Assembly: GCF_029852145.1 (NCBI RefSeq)
Contig: NC_079969.1
Location: 27,148,459 to 27,212,458, forward strand
Source of the DNA: Microplitis mediator
Lineage: Eukaryota > Arthropoda > Insecta > Hymenoptera > Braconidae
Length of the DNA: 64,000 nucleotides
Reading direction: 5' to 3'
The notes beneath the pieces were generated by a model. The model searched no databases. It was not told the DNA's origin and was given only the letters and a program-made list of their open reading frames with translations. Within the stretch, counting starts at the first letter, position 1, and each line of letters begins with the position of its first letter. Positions 1 through 13,100 of this stretch are shown here, piece after piece. The position numbers were made by a program, and so were the translations under genes.

Positions 1-157
1 AAATAATCCGAAAATTTTTGATTGCCTACTAACTTCAAAATCATACTCCATACGCGATTTTTTTTTTTTTTTTCAAAACTCCAGAACTTGTGACGGAGAT
101 AATTCAGATAAAAATAAAAAATCCATATTCTCTCCTGATTTTTTCGCGTATACTTAC

Positions 158-3100
158 AATATTTTTTCTTTTCCATCCTCGAAGTCTTCAGCGACATAGT
201 AAACAGGCTGGTACTCGGTTATCGGATATTTCTGTAATACAGTTTTCGCTGGATCAAAAGCTCTAAGCTCTGGTTTCCCACTGAGGGCATACTCGAGCTC
301 GCCAAAGGACGACAAAAGTCCTGCTCCGTAAGCTTTCAGTTCCCCTTGTTGTCGACACAATCCGAACTCAACCGTGAACCAGAAACACTATAAACAAAGT
401 TAATAACGCAAATATTTACTGCAAATATTGTTTACAACATTGTTTCAAAGAAAACTGAATTATCACACAGTTCAAAGATCAATCGATAAATCATCATCAA
501 TTGTCTGTTCAAAGGCATGATAACAATAATAAAAATAATAAAAAATACGATGGCAACTTTGTTGATATCTCGAGCAGTAATAATGATAACAACAAATAGA
601 GAGAAACGAAATAATCGATAACGTACAGTGGCAAGTTTTTCAATGTACTCATCTGGGGCTCCCAGAGATGCCAATCCAATAACTTGAGAAAATTGAGCAA
701 ATGCCGGATCAGCGAGCATCGGCGCGTGACCTAGAACTTCATGACAGACATCAGGCTCCGGAGTATACAATGGCTTACTGCTGTGTCTGATATATTGGGT
801 ACTATGGAACACTCTGAATGCTAGTCCGGCTAGAAAGTCACGTGAAGACAATAATCCAGCTACTGGTCGTAAAATAAATCCGGTGCAATCTATATTTCAA
901 AAAAAAACAACAATAACAACAATAGCAAACATTAATGAATTCGTGATATATAAATATGTATAGGGTGGTCGTTAAAAATTAAATATTCTTAGGCGGCCCA
1001 TAAAAAGCTTCTTTGTAGTGAAAAAATACGTGGGGAATTTGGTTTTTTCATTTAAAGTAAAAAGAACACGTGCCGCAGGACGATCAAAGTTCATTTTTCG
1101 ATACCATCGCGGTTTTTTTAAAATATCTCATGAAATATGCAGATTAAAGGAAAAAATCATAGGAACAATTTTGTAGGAAATTAAATTCTTGACAAAAAAG
1201 GTCTTATTCATTTTTTTTATAAAATGTATATTTATGAAGATATTTTTAAAAAACTTTTTTAGATCTTATCAATCCTTAAAATGCTCAAATCACTTCAATA
1301 CGGAGTAGGGTGGAAGTTAAAAATTAAATATTCTTAGGCGGCCCATAAAAAGCTTCTTTTTAGTGAAAAAATACCTGGGGAATTTGGTTTTTTCGTTTGA
1401 AGTAAAAAGAACACGTGCCGCGGAACGATCAAAGTTCATTTTTCGATACAATCGCGGTTTTTTTAAATATCTCATGAAATATGCCGATTAAAGGAAAAAA
1501 TTATAGGAACAATTTTGTAGGAAATTAAATTCTTGACAAAAAAGGTCCTATTCATTTTTTTTATAAAATGTGTATTTATGAAGATATTTTAAAAAAACTT
1601 TAGATCTGATGAATTGGGCGTTTTAAGGATTACAAATTTTGAAAATAACTTTTTTCTAAGTATACAGAAACTATAACAAACATTAAGGATTGATATCTTA
1701 CGAGTTGATGTGTAAGAAGTTGTCTATATTTAAGGGCACACGTTATTTTTAACATTCGTTATCCTTAAAATGTCCAATTGATAAGACCTAAAAAAGTTTT
1801 TTTAAAATATCTTCATAAATACACGTTTTATAAAAAAAATGAAGATGACCTTTTTTGTCAAGAATTTAATTTCCTACAAAATTGTTTCTATGATTTTTTC
1901 CTTTAATCTGCATATTTCATGAGATATTTAAAAAAACCGCGATTGTATCGAAAAATGAACTTTGATCGTTCCGCGGCACGTGTTCTTTTTACTTCAAACG
2001 AAAAAACCAAATTCCCCAGGTATTTTTTCACTAAAAAGAAGCTTTTTATGGAGCGTCTGAGAAAATTTAATTTTTAACGACCACCCTAATGTATATGACT
2101 ATTAAAAACTTTAAGCAGTGGTTTTGCAGTCATGAATTGTCAAGGCAGAATAAAATTCGCGATTATTTTCATGGCGAAAAAAAAAATCATGGGCATTTTA
2201 AATTTATTGTACGTCGGCAGGGGAGTGTCAGAAAAACCTGCTGGGATTTAGACACTGGGTATTTAGGTTTTATAATTTTATTTTAAATATTTTCAGTTAC
2301 TTTATAAGACAGATTATTTTTTTAAAATATTTTTTCAAGCTTAGGTCCATAAATATAAAGTTATTAAACTTGTGAATAAATAACAACATGACTTAAAATT
2401 ACGATGGTTAAAAAAAAGTATTTTTAAGGTGTGTTGTTATTATTTTCCTGGGTAATAAAAGCTGTAGATTATTTTATTCCTGCAGTAGATGTTTTAAGAT
2501 TATAGAAATTAAAGCGCCACGCGGTTGCTCGTACACCGATTCAGATTTATTTAGTCTCTACTTGGGTAATTAGTTAGCAAAGAGTAGACAAAACGTTCAT
2601 ATAAATATTTATAAATTATAAAACCTTCAAAGGAAGGAAGTCAACAAATATTTAAACAAATTTTTTTGTGAGGAGAAATACCTCGAGCCTAAATAAAATA
2701 ATAAAATAAATTACTGTCTGATAAAATACATAAAATAAAAAATAAAAGGTTATTATGCTCAACAAAAGTTAAATTTATTATTCTAAAATTTGGGTCCAAA
2801 CTCTAGTTCCAGCCCTTGCCCAATCATGCAACCCATCGCGTTCACTTGGAATCCCGAGTCGAAATATTAAAACCCCATGTGAGCCTTGTAGAGCCTGAAC
2901 CTTTTGATGTATTTGCCGCCTCGATTTTAAAACCTTTTGCAACCTAACTCGCCTGAAATTCGGGTAAGGAGGAGTGAATTTGGAACTTTTAAAAATGAGA
3001 CAGATTAGAACTTCGAATGGAACTTTTTTGGAACGTTAGTAATTTTAATGATAAAAAAAAGTTTTTATGAGCAAATTTACAGTCAAAAAAGGAGGTTCTT

Positions 3101-6100
3101 GGAACTTTTTTGGAATGCCTATTTTAGTCCATAAAAAAGTCAAAAGTGGTGATTCTGGAACTTTTTTGGAATATCCATATAAAATTCCAAAAACGTCCTC
3201 TTTTGACTCCAAATTTACTCATAAGAACTTTTTTTTTGCCATCAAAATTATTAACGTTCCAAAAAAGTTCCATTCCAAATTCTAATCTGTCTCATTTTTA
3301 GAAGTTCCACATGCGGAACTTTTTTGGAACGAATTTTTTTTACACGAGAACAAAAGTGAAATTTATTATTCTAAAATTTGGGTCCAAGCTCTAGTTCCAG
3401 CCCTTGCCCAATCATAGATCCCATCGCGTTCACTTGGAATCCCGAGTCGAAATATTAAAACCTTATATGAGCCTTGTAGAGCCTGAACCTTTTGATGTGG
3501 GTATTTGCCGCCTCGATTTTAAACCCTGTTGCAACCTAACTCGCCTGAAATTCGGGTCAGGAGAAGTGAACTAGGGTTTAGTTCGATTTAAAACTCTGTT
3601 TCATCCTAGTACGCCTTAAATAAATTCGAAAAATAATGAACCAGGGTTTAATTTGAAATTTAAGACTCTGTTTCAACCTAACTCGTCTGAAAACGAACGT
3701 ATGTAGGCGCTACTGGACTGAAATAGGGTTTAATTTAAATGGAGTTCTATCTTCTAAAACCCATCTCACCCTGACGTTCAAACTAAAAACTATACTAGGT
3801 TGAAACAGAGTTTAAGTTAAAAAAAATTTCGACTTGGAAATAATTGAAAGATTTCCCAGTTTATAAGAAAAATATAATTGAATAAATTACCTTTCAAAAA
3901 ACTAGATATGTCTTGAAGCTGGGGTATGTTATCTTCCCGGTATCCACAATTTTCAATCAACAACGGAAACACATGATTATGTTCACGACACGCATATTTT
4001 GGATACAACTCAGTCAGTTTATTAAAGACAACTCCCCATGTTGCTGTTTCTTCTTGCGTGTAATCAACGCGCGGAATTTTTTCTCCACTGTAATTATTAA
4101 TGAGAAAAGTTATTTATGAAGACAAGTATAATTCTCACTTTATTAATATTCAAATTTCGTATTTTCATTTACATATCGTGTGCATGTAATTAATGGATAC
4201 CAACCAGCTTATTAATTATTGTGAAGTAAATAATTACGTATCATAAATACATGTATATGTATGTAGAAAAATAAAACTTACTGTTTGTAGTTGAAGGCTA
4301 TGTCTGCAAAATACTTTCTCCGTGATCGGTAAACAGGATCTGTAAAACCGGGATGATCTGCATCTAATTCAGCTCCATAAGTCAATATTTGATTTGCGAA
4401 TTTATCGAGATCGCGGATTCTTCGCGGAAACCAGGGCACTGAATCCATATTATTCTTATGATTCCTTCAATAAAAAAAGTTTAATCAGCATCACAGTAAT
4501 CTTCTCGGTTAAAAAATATAAAAAATTATATTGAACATCGCAATTTCAACATTTTTAAATTCAAATTGCTTTTCATCATTTTCTTTTTTCCAATAAATTT
4601 TCATGAGAAATTTAATCTCGTTAATTAATTTATTAATTAATTATTGGAATCGCTTATAAATTAGGAAACGGAAGTTGGCCGACATCTGATAATTTTTGGA
4701 TTTTTTTTTAACAATAGATCATTAAAAAAAAAAAATTTGAAAAAATTGCACCTATAGTCTTTTAAATTTTCTGCATGTGCATTTTTTTAGTTTTTTTTTT
4801 TTTTGTAATTCTCCAGTGAAAAAAAAATCCAAAAATTTCCGATTGTCTGTTAACGTCTGGATCATTAAATTAGGAAACAGAAGTTGGAAGATATCTGATA
4901 GTTTTTGGATTTTTTTTAAACATTAAATCATTAAAAAATAAAATATTTGAAAAAATTGCACCTGTAATCTTTTAAATTTTCTACATGTGCATATTTTTAG
5001 TTTTTTTTTTTTTTTGTAATTCTCTATTAAAAAAAAAATCAAAAAATTTCCGATTGTCTGTTAACGTCTGGATCATTAAAGTAGGAAACGGAAGTTGGCT
5101 GACATCTGAAAATTTTGTGGATTTTTTTTAAACAATAAATCATTAAAAAAAAAAATATTTGAAAAAATTGCACCTATAGTCTTTTAAATTTTCTACATCT
5201 GCATATTTTTAGTTTTTTTTTGTAATCCTCCAGTAAAAAAAAATCCAAAAATTTCTGATTGTCTGTTAACTTCTGGATCATTAAATTAGGAAACAGAAGT
5301 TGGCCGACTTCTGATAATTTTTGGATTTTTTTTAAACATTAAATCATTAAAAAAAAATATTTGAAAAAATTGCACCTGTAGTCTTTTAAATTTTCTACAT
5401 GTGCATTTTTTTAGTTTTTTTTTTTTTTTGTAACTCTCCAGTGAAAAAAAAATCCGAAAATTTCCGATTGTCTGTTAACTTCTGGATCATTAAAAATTTC
5501 TTAAGTCAATAAATTTAAAAAAATATTTATTTTAAATTTTAAATAAAAAATTTATTGTTTATTTTTTTTTTTTTTTTGTTCTTACAAATACCTCGATATG
5601 ATGGAAAAATAACCGGACTGTGCCTTAACAGCTTCGATAGCGGCCCCAAGATTTCCCCCAGGTGTACATTCGACCACAAATTCATATCCGTTAACTTTAC
5701 GCACAGAGCTGCGCGACTCGATGTACGACAAGTTAACTTTATGTTCCTGTAAAATATTTATAATTAATAATAAACAAATGAAACCCATCTGTGAAAAAAT
5801 AAATAAACGTACAGCCCAACCCAAGTGTGAGAATAAACATGAAAATATTAAATTGCATGCAATCAAAAAAATGTTAAATAACCCGCGAGTTCTTGCTGAA
5901 TATTTGAAATTAAACATAAAAAAATTTTAATTAGTAAAAAAATTCAATAGAACGGAATTGAAATAAAATAAAATACATATTGAAAAAGTGGAGTAAAAAA
6001 CGCCGTGGGGCTTAAACTCGCAGATGATGTATAGAATATATAAAAATAAATATATAAATAAAATGGGTGTAGAAAAAAATATGAAAATAAAGTGTACATT

Positions 6101-9100
6101 AAATATATATTGAGAGAAGTACATACACTAAATATCTGTAAATATTTCCCAAGAGCTCCGACTTCGTCTTCTTCTTTTGGTGAAAATATTAAACACGTAC
6201 TGCGAGATGAATCTCGCCCTTCTTTTATGTAGTTGCCTCCTTCCATTAGTTTTGGCTGGAAATTCAATTATTATTATCGTTATTTAATTTTTTTTATTAT
6301 AAACATCATTACAGTGTAATTACAGTCATCCGCTTCGCATTTACTCCGCGTTCGCTCCGATAATTTTTTAAAGTATATATATATATCTGTATTTTTTAAT
6401 CGTAACCCATATTCATTCACCCTTTTTACAGTCATACATATTTATTGACAATTTTTATATATAAAAAATTATCTGCATGACAAATTATCTCATTAGATCA
6501 CCCAATTTTAAATTTATTTTCGGGGTTAATGCGATTATTTAAAAAATAATTGTCAATATTTCCATCCAATGCAGTAATTAAGTTATAAATAAAATTTTTC
6601 GTTATATTGCGATGTGAGTTGATTCTAGTTTTAGTCGAATTGCTCTGTTAATTGACGAATTTGTGCCTTTGTACGATCTCAGATTTTTTTAGGCGAAAGT
6701 TAATTCAATTTAAATTTCGCGCCAAAAAATGATTTTTCTTCCCCATAAATATATTTAAATGATATTGTTAGTTGTGATTTATTTTTGTTTAGAAAAAGGA
6801 AATCTGACCCATTCAAGTCAAGTACAAAAAAAATTAAAGTCAAAATTTTTATTGTTGAAATGATTTAAATAATTTTGTGACGGTTATTATATTCATCAAA
6901 AATTCGATAAACAAATTAATTTTTGATGTCATTAGATTATTTATTTCACGCTGAAAAATCGACGGTGGTTAGAGTCGATTTAGGGTTTAGACCCAGGGTT
7001 TGGTTAAATTGGGTTAGAAATCCACGAGTTCAGTTCTTTAGAGCATGGGTTCGATCCCGATGCTGTGCAGACCCACCAAGTGACTGATTACGAGTAAAAT
7101 TTAAATCTCTGATTCAATATTAAATTTTTTTTAACTTCCTCTAAGAAAATTGAAAAATTCTTTTTATGAAAATGTGTCCCCTTTTGTAAATTCCACTACT
7201 TATTTAAGATTAAAAACCAAAAAAAAAGTGAACGGCAAAAGATATGAGATTTCACAGCGAGAAAATTCTCGAAAACTCTTCTTCGGTATTTTAAAGTCTA
7301 CACCCCGAGATGCTTTTACTCAGGCAGTTATTTTGCTACTTATTATTATTTTTCGTTGTTACTGTTATCGTTAGAGCCCCTCTTTTAAATTCATAAATGT
7401 TGTGTTTCATAATAATTATTTCTTACTTCAATAATATCTACAGACATCATTACTTCTAGAGAGTTTAAAAAATAAAATCCAAAGTTAATAACAAATTATC
7501 ACTCACAACTTTTTTCTTAACAACTTATACTTAAAAAAAAAAATTCTCGCTATAGAATAACAATAATGTATCAAGAATAATATTTAAACTAATCTTGTAA
7601 TCATGTTTCACCAGCTAATTTATAGATCGATATCCCTTCCATTATTATATTTACCCACTCTTACAACGTCACTCTTTTCCCACTTGTTAAACTTTTTTTC
7701 TAAACTATTTATTTAAACATATCCAGTTGACTTTCATCAGCTCTTTTCGACATCGAGATCAAGAGATTGATGTGTAATATATATATATATTACTTTAAAC
7801 ATAACATCTGTCATTTTTCATTACCATAAATATACGCTCGATAAGGAAAACTCAATCAAGGTTAACATATTTTCTATATGTATTTTTCCATCAACAGAAA
7901 ATTAACATCATCATCTAAGACTGGGAATTACTAATTATTCACTTATTTATTTATTTGGAAAAAAATAATTATCCGTATTACCCGGTTTTACATGATTTCG
8001 TAATTTTACCTAAAGTGATTATGTGACCTTCATATTTTTTCTTATCTTTTTTAGTGAAATCTGCTGATGTAATTTTACAGTTATATTAAATCAGAAAAAT
8101 TAACTTTACCAGTATGGAAGTTTCTTTAGAAATTTTTTTTTTTATTTAAATAATTTATCACTTATTTTTATTACACTGTAAAAAAATTGGGAAGAGAACA
8201 CGGATTAAATCTGGAGTGAATTCGGACCGGATGACTTTCTTTTTTTGATCCTCTCGGAGTAAAATTTACTTTGAAGGGGACTATTTTAATATGAAACTTC
8301 AAATTGATGTGAAATTTACTCCGAAAGGGAGTATTTTAATATTAAAATCTGAATGAAAGTGAAATTTACTCCAAAGAGGAGTTTATTTTAATACGAAACT
8401 CTAAACCGAAGTGAAATTTACTCCGAAGAGGAATTTATTTTAATATAAAACTCTGAATCAGAGTGAAGTTTACTCCGAAGGGGAATTTATTTTAACATAA
8501 AACTCCAAATTGAAATGAAATTTACTCCGAAGGGGAGTATTTTAATATTAAAACTCTGAATCACAGTGAAATTTACTCCGAAGGGGAGTTTATTTTAACA
8601 GGAAACTCGATATCAAAGTAAAATTTACTCCGAAAGGAAATTTATTTCAATATGAAAATTGAAATTGAAGTGAAATTTACTCCGAACATGAGTATTTTAA
8701 TATTAAAATCTGAATGAAAGTGAAATTTACTCCGAAGAGGAGTATTTTAATATGAAACTCCAAATCGGAGTGTATGCGGATTAAAATAAAATCCAAATTA
8801 CTCCAATTAAATGACAAACTCTCTATTTACTCCATATGCGGAGCGATTTTTTGTAAAAACTCCGAGCGACGGAGTGAAGTTGAATTCAAATCAAATCCGT
8901 AATCACTTCAAGTTTACTTCCGATTTTTTACACAGTATAAATATAAAAAAATAATAATGATAAGTACTTATTTATTGATTTCAATGTCAGTAAACAAAAA
9001 AAAAATATGTAATTGATTTTCCTTATACAGAAAAAATAATAAAAAAATTTTAAATAATTCATAATAATTTTCCTTCAAGGAAATGATAATGATATAAATT

Positions 9101-9325
9101 TATTTAAAAAAATACGGATAAATAAACATAATTTTATTGTGTAACAGTAAAATTCATCGAATAGATAATTAATTCCGTCGTATTATAAATAATAAACAAC
9201 ATCAAGAAATAATAGAAAAAAATAATTGATAAACTCACTTTATCAGGTGGTGAACTACTGAGTAATTCTTCACCATCCCCATTATCTTTAGCACGAATAA
9301 TATTTTTTCCCTTACTCGCGTTCAT
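158..9325 (-). CDS. Hn: Phenylalanine-4-monooxygenase (Henna/PAH), seven exons, 3' end missing
   Basis: Hydroxylates phenylalanine to tyrosine with Fe(II), tetrahydrobiopterin and O2 in the cytosol; fly Henna also serves as peripheral tryptophan hydroxylase. Exons in transcript order: 9325-9239, 6255-6127, 5746-5592, 4464-4282, 4087-3891, 889-627 and 387-158, all with GT/AG borders and matching phases. They give 414 residues and end in phase 2 at a GTAAGT donor, so the last ~40 residues (tetramerisation helix) lie left of the window. Residues ~50-125 form the ACT regulatory domain, with the GAL and IESR motifs. The catalytic domain has RPVAGLLSSRDFL, CHEVLGH (iron ligands His300 and His305) and FTVEFG (iron ligand Glu345), each 15 beyond the human 285/290/330 numbering. 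GAPDEYIEKLAT and TEYQPVYYVAE favour PAH over tyrosine or tryptophan hydroxylase. The start is the ATG at 9325; a GTG two codons upstream is not needed. Exon 4 uses the acceptor before 4464, because a closer AG at 4439 breaks the frame. Confidence 0.95.
961..2088. mobile_element. Foldback element A, copy 1, with duplicated left arm
   Basis: Terminal inverted repeats begin TAGGGTGGTCGTTAAAAATT and end with the complementary ACGACCACCCTA, with TA at both edges. The left arm (961-1305) is followed by a second, closely similar left arm starting at 1306, then a spacer (~1620-1740) and one right arm (~1740-2088) in inverted orientation. Conserved pieces include AGGCGGCCCATAAAAAGCTT and AACACGTGCCGC. 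No transposase is encoded, so this is a MITE-like non-autonomous element. It lies in PAH intron 5. Confidence 0.8.
2122..3575. mobile_element. Composite repeat: direct repeats flanking a GGAACTTTTTTGG foldback
   Basis: Two direct repeats of ~210 bp (2762-2975 and 3350-3570), each carrying TTTGGGTCCAA, CCAGCCCTTGCCCAATCAT and AATCCCGAGTCGAAATATT, flank a foldback at ~2986-3302. Its arms pair over more than 100 bp and are built on GGAACTTTTTTGGAAC. The leading segment (2122-2200, GTCAAGGCAGAATAAAATTC) is shared with a deleted copy at 49872-50167, which suggests these pieces belong to one element. It lies in PAH intron 5. Confidence 0.65.
3576..3830. repeat. Short-word repeat tract (AGGGTTTAATTT / CTCTGTTTCAACCTA)
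   Basis: Degenerate alternating copies of AGGGTTTA-type and TCTGTTTCAACCTA-type words and their complements run from the previous composite repeat toward PAH exon 5. Similar words (TTAGGGTTTAGACCCAGGG) recur at 6980-7000. No coding potential is seen. Confidence 0.5.
4656..5495. repeat. Four tandem copies of the ~190-210 bp hairpin repeat (family B)
   Basis: Units start near 4666, 4871, 5083 and 5287 (period ~205-212 bp). Each has near-inverted ends (GAAGTTGGCCGACATCTGAT ... TCTGTTAACGTCTGGATCA) and a nested inner pair, TTGCACCTATAGT and CTACATGTGCATTTTT. The family is non-coding and is the commonest repeat in the window. It fills most of PAH intron 3. Confidence 0.8.
6985..7075 (+). repeat. 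Possible tRNA-derived SINE head with A and B boxes
   Basis: TGGTTAAATTGG at 7001-7012 fits an RNA polymerase III A box and GGTTCGATCCC at 7048-7058 is a perfect B box, about 35-45 bases apart as in tRNAs. I could not fold a full cloverleaf with a proper acceptor stem, so this is more likely a SINE head or tRNA pseudogene than a working tRNA. It lies in PAH intron 1. Confidence 0.4.
7076..8173. other. PAH intron 1, no recognisable feature
   Basis: AT-rich sequence with a short (TA)n at ~7778-7789. The 74-codon plus-strand open frame at 7150 has no family resemblance and unbiased composition. I see nothing functional here. Confidence 0.5.
8174..8936. mobile_element. GGAGT/ACTCC-word element (family D) with expanded tandem interior
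   Basis: Left end CACTGTAAAAAAATTGGG and right end CCGATTTTTTACACAGT are inverted repeats flanked by TA. The interior holds about nine degenerate tandem units of ~50-58 bp, each carrying GTGAAATTTACTCCGAAG and GGGAGTATTTTAATA. A compact relative without the expansion is at 19819-20120. No open frame of note. Confidence 0.8.
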
Positions 9326-10132
9326 TTTCACAAATGAAATTTAAACCAACAAAAAAAATGAAATTTTTCGGTAGTAATTAAAAAAAATGGGTAACGTGTA
9401 ACTGATGCCAAGTCAATAACAACTGATCCCATTCATCAGGCAGTCAATTTATTTTATTCATAACGAAACACAAGAGCTCATTGTCAAAACTTGCGAAATT
9501 TGATATTATATCTTTTTTATAAATATAGTAATAATATGTTGCGTTATAAGGTTAAAGATATATTATTAAAGTTATCAAGTTTAATAAAACAAACATTTTT
9601 TGTTATTTAATTCCGCGGCTTGACAATTTATTAAATAAAAGCAAAAAAAAAGCTCTTGATAAAAAATTTTTTAATTAAAAAAAATAATCTGGATGAGTGT
9701 ATGAGTATATTTTCAACATTTAACATCTCAAAAAAAAGGAAATATATATATATATATGTATGTATTTTTTTAAATATTTAATGAACGCAAGGGCTGTGTT
9801 GTCAGAAGATGAGAAGTGGAGCAGAAGGAGAAGCTGTTGTTGACCAGGAAGTGGATGTTGCCAGATACGATGATGCTGCTGGAGAAGGGACTTGATATGA
9901 GCATTGAGCAGGCGCCTGGAATACCAACAAATATCTTCCTATATATATACATATATATATTGTAATCTCGGTGCTGGAGAAATATCTCGAGATTCTAAAC
10001 TGTTCAGAGCCACGCGAGTGGCCGCGCGATACGTTTCGCGAATACTTGATACTAATATATATTATTATATATATATATATGTATTATATATATTCTTGAA
10101 AAATAATTTCTAATCGTGTTCAAAAAAATAAA
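9326..10132. promoter_or_regulatory. Shared head-to-head promoter interval between PAH and the EGF/Sushi gene
   Basis: The two start codons point away from each other across 807 bp, so this interval should hold both promoters and 5' UTRs. A TATAAAA-like string reads on the minus strand at 9521-9515, in a plausible place for PAH initiation near 9490. On the plus side, 9781-10045 is richer in G+C than its surroundings and holds a short open frame (9781-9843), as expected of a transcribed leader. (TA)n runs occur at 9745-9757, 9940-9960 and 10055-10095. Initiation sites cannot be fixed from sequence alone. Confidence 0.45.
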
Positions 10133-13100
10133 ATGGTTGAAAAAAATCCACTTGGTATTTTGAGGATTAATTTATTATTATTGTTTATTATACTAGTTTT
10201 TTCCATCACGTGTGGTAAGTTGGTTTTTTAATTGTTAATTAATAAAATAATTAAATTTTTGTGAGTAATTGGGTCTTAAATAAATATTTTTATGACCACT
10301 GTTTAATGGTACTGAAGTTAGCAGGCAATTATTAATATTTGGATTATTTTTCAACTGCTCATTTACGAAAAAAAAAAAAAACTAAAAAAATGCACAGGTA
10401 GAAAATTTAAAAAACTACAGGTGCAATTTTTTCACATATTTTTTTTTTTATAATTTAATGGTTAAAAAAAATTCAAAAGTAATTAGACGCCGGTCAAATT
10501 CATGATTCTGAAATTAGTAGACAATTAACAATTTTCGAATTATTTGTCAATAGATAAATTACAAAAAAAAAAAAACTAAAAAAATGCACAGGTAGAAAAT
10601 TAAAAAAACTACAGGTGCAATTTTTTTAAATATTTTTTTTTCATAATTTATTGATTAAAAAAAAAAATCAAAAGTAATTAGACGCCGGTCAAATTCATGA
10701 TTCTGAAATTAGTAGACAATTAACAATTTTCGGATTATTTTTCAACAGATCAATTACAAAAAAAAAAAAAAAAACTAAAAAAATGCACATGTAGGAAATT
10801 CAAAAATCTATAGATGTAATTTTTTTAAATATTTTTTTTTTGTAATTTATTGTTTAAAAAAAAATCCAAAATTAGACGTCGGCTAACTTCAGTATCATAC
10901 AAATTTAAAATTATAAATAAATCAGGGAAAATAATTAATAAAATAAAATTTTGAAAAAATGCGCATTTAAAAAATTGAAAAAATAAAAAGTGCATTTTTT
11001 ATAAATAATTTTTTTTTAATTATTTACTCTATTTATTGATAGTTTTAAATTTGTTTGATGTCTGCTACATTCACACTCATCAACTGTTTATAAAAAAATT
11101 ATTTGTGATTAATTAATATGTGTCATGATATTTTTTTATTAAATAATTGATAAATATAAAGTTTATAAATTACATAATAGTGGATTTTATTTATTTAATT
11201 TCGGAGATAATTAAAAAAATAATTGATAAAAAATTTTTCGATTAAATTAATAGTTAAATTATTAATAGAAAATTTATTACAATTTATCACAGTATAAATT
11301 TAATTATACGTAAATTAAAAAATTAATTGACTAATTATTTTTACAGAAAATTATTTATCAATATTTTTTTATTATGATAATTTAATTAACTATTAATAAA
11401 TAATTAACTGTAAGATAATTCAATTAAGTGGTACAAAAAAATTGATAAATATTTTTTTATTTAAGTATTTAATTTATTGAATATATGAGAACATAAATTT
11501 TATTGAATAACTGATAGAAAAAAATGTTTTATTGCGTATTTAAAAAAATAAAATACTGTGATTAATAAATTGCATAATTATAAAAAATATTAAAAAAGAT
11601 TTCGAAAGTCTAGTATCGATACACTAAAAAAATCGACGGGGTAAGTCCAAGCGGTGTAGGTGTTAAAATCAGCGGTGTTAAATTTCAACACCGAAAGCGG
11701 TGTCAAAATAACGCCGCTGCTGGTGTAAATATTCTGTACCGATGTTCAAAAAAATTCCCTGGTGTTAAAATAACACCGCCACCGGTGTAAATATTCTCGA
11801 CTGGTGTTAAAGTAACGCCGCTACCGGTGTAAATATTCTAGACCGGTGTTAAAATAACACCGCTGCTGGTGTAAATATTCTGTACCGATGTTCAAAAAAA
11901 TTCCCTGGTGTTAAAATAACACCGCCACCGGTGTAAATATTCTCGACTGGTGTTAAAGTAACGCAGCTACCGATGTAAATATTCTAGACCAGTGTTAAAA
12001 TAACATCGCTGCTGGTGTAAATATTCTGTACCGATGTTTAAAAAAATTCCCTGGTGTTAAAATAACACCGCCACTAGTGTAAATATTCTCGACTGGTGTT
12101 AAAGTAACGCAGCTACTGGTGTAAATATTCTAGACTGGTGTGAAAATTACGCCGCTGACGGTGTAAATATTCAGTACCGGTGTTAAAAAAAATTCCCCGG
12201 TGTTAAAATAACGCCGCCACCGGTGTAAATATTCTAGACTGGTGTTAAAATAACACCGCCACCGGTGTAAATAATCTAAGCGGACGCAGTTTACCCCGCT
12301 TTTACAATGGTTTAACACCGCCGAATTACGCCTCCTACACCTGTGTAATTTCATTTTAACACCAGGCGGAGTTAAAATGAGTCCATTTTTAACACCGCTC
12401 TTTTTACAGTGTAGATTGTATTTAATTCGAGTAATTAAATTGATTGAGTCTAAAAATAAAAGAATTCTTTCCCAAGTTGAATTGAATGGTTCATCAATTA
12501 ATTTAATTCAACTTGCAAAAGTTTAAACTTGACAATTAAACTCAACAAAAGATAGTTTAGTTTTAGTTTTTAAAAAATTTTTTTAGTTACCCAAAAAAAT
12601 GAAAAAAAAACAAAAGGTTTTTAATGAAGTTCGGAGGATTATTGTAGAGGAATAAAATGAGTGAGTTTAGTCTTTGTCATTAAAGTTAAAATGGACTCGG
12701 GTCATTGTCAAAAAGTCCACTGAGTATCGTCGTGTAGTGTGTGAATGTGTGGGCGGGAGGAAGGACAAGAGTCGCAATAAGGGATGAGAGGGAGAAGAAT
12801 AAGAGAAGGGTTGGAAAGCCAGAGTGAGATGCACTTGGCGTGAAACGACCACTTTATATCAAGTTTACACGTGCAGCGGTGCATCACCAATGTCCGGTGC
12901 AGAAGCACCTTTAGCTTCGCTTAAACATATTCTAAATTCTAAAGTATCGGGCAACGTCTGTATAACGTTCGCCCATTATTGAATATACAAAAAACTCCAT
13001 TTGTATTTCAATGGACATTTTATTTGTGCTGGAGCCTTTTCTTGGATAAACTCGAAGCACCTTTTTTTGGATGGGAAAATAAAAAATAACTAAAGATTAT

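Noticed and set aside
432..626. Continuation of the PAH open frame into a hydrophobic C-terminus
   Set aside because: It runs past the exon 6 donor at 626 into intron; the true next exon (387-158) continues the conserved sequence.
7001..7075. Functional tRNA gene
   Set aside because: A and B boxes are present but no acceptor stem or anticodon arm can be drawn; kept only as a possible SINE head.
8174..12411. CRISPR-like array because of regularly spaced repeats
   Set aside because: Repeats are degenerate, self-complementary and lie in intron DNA of a eukaryote between inverted ends; no unique spacers.
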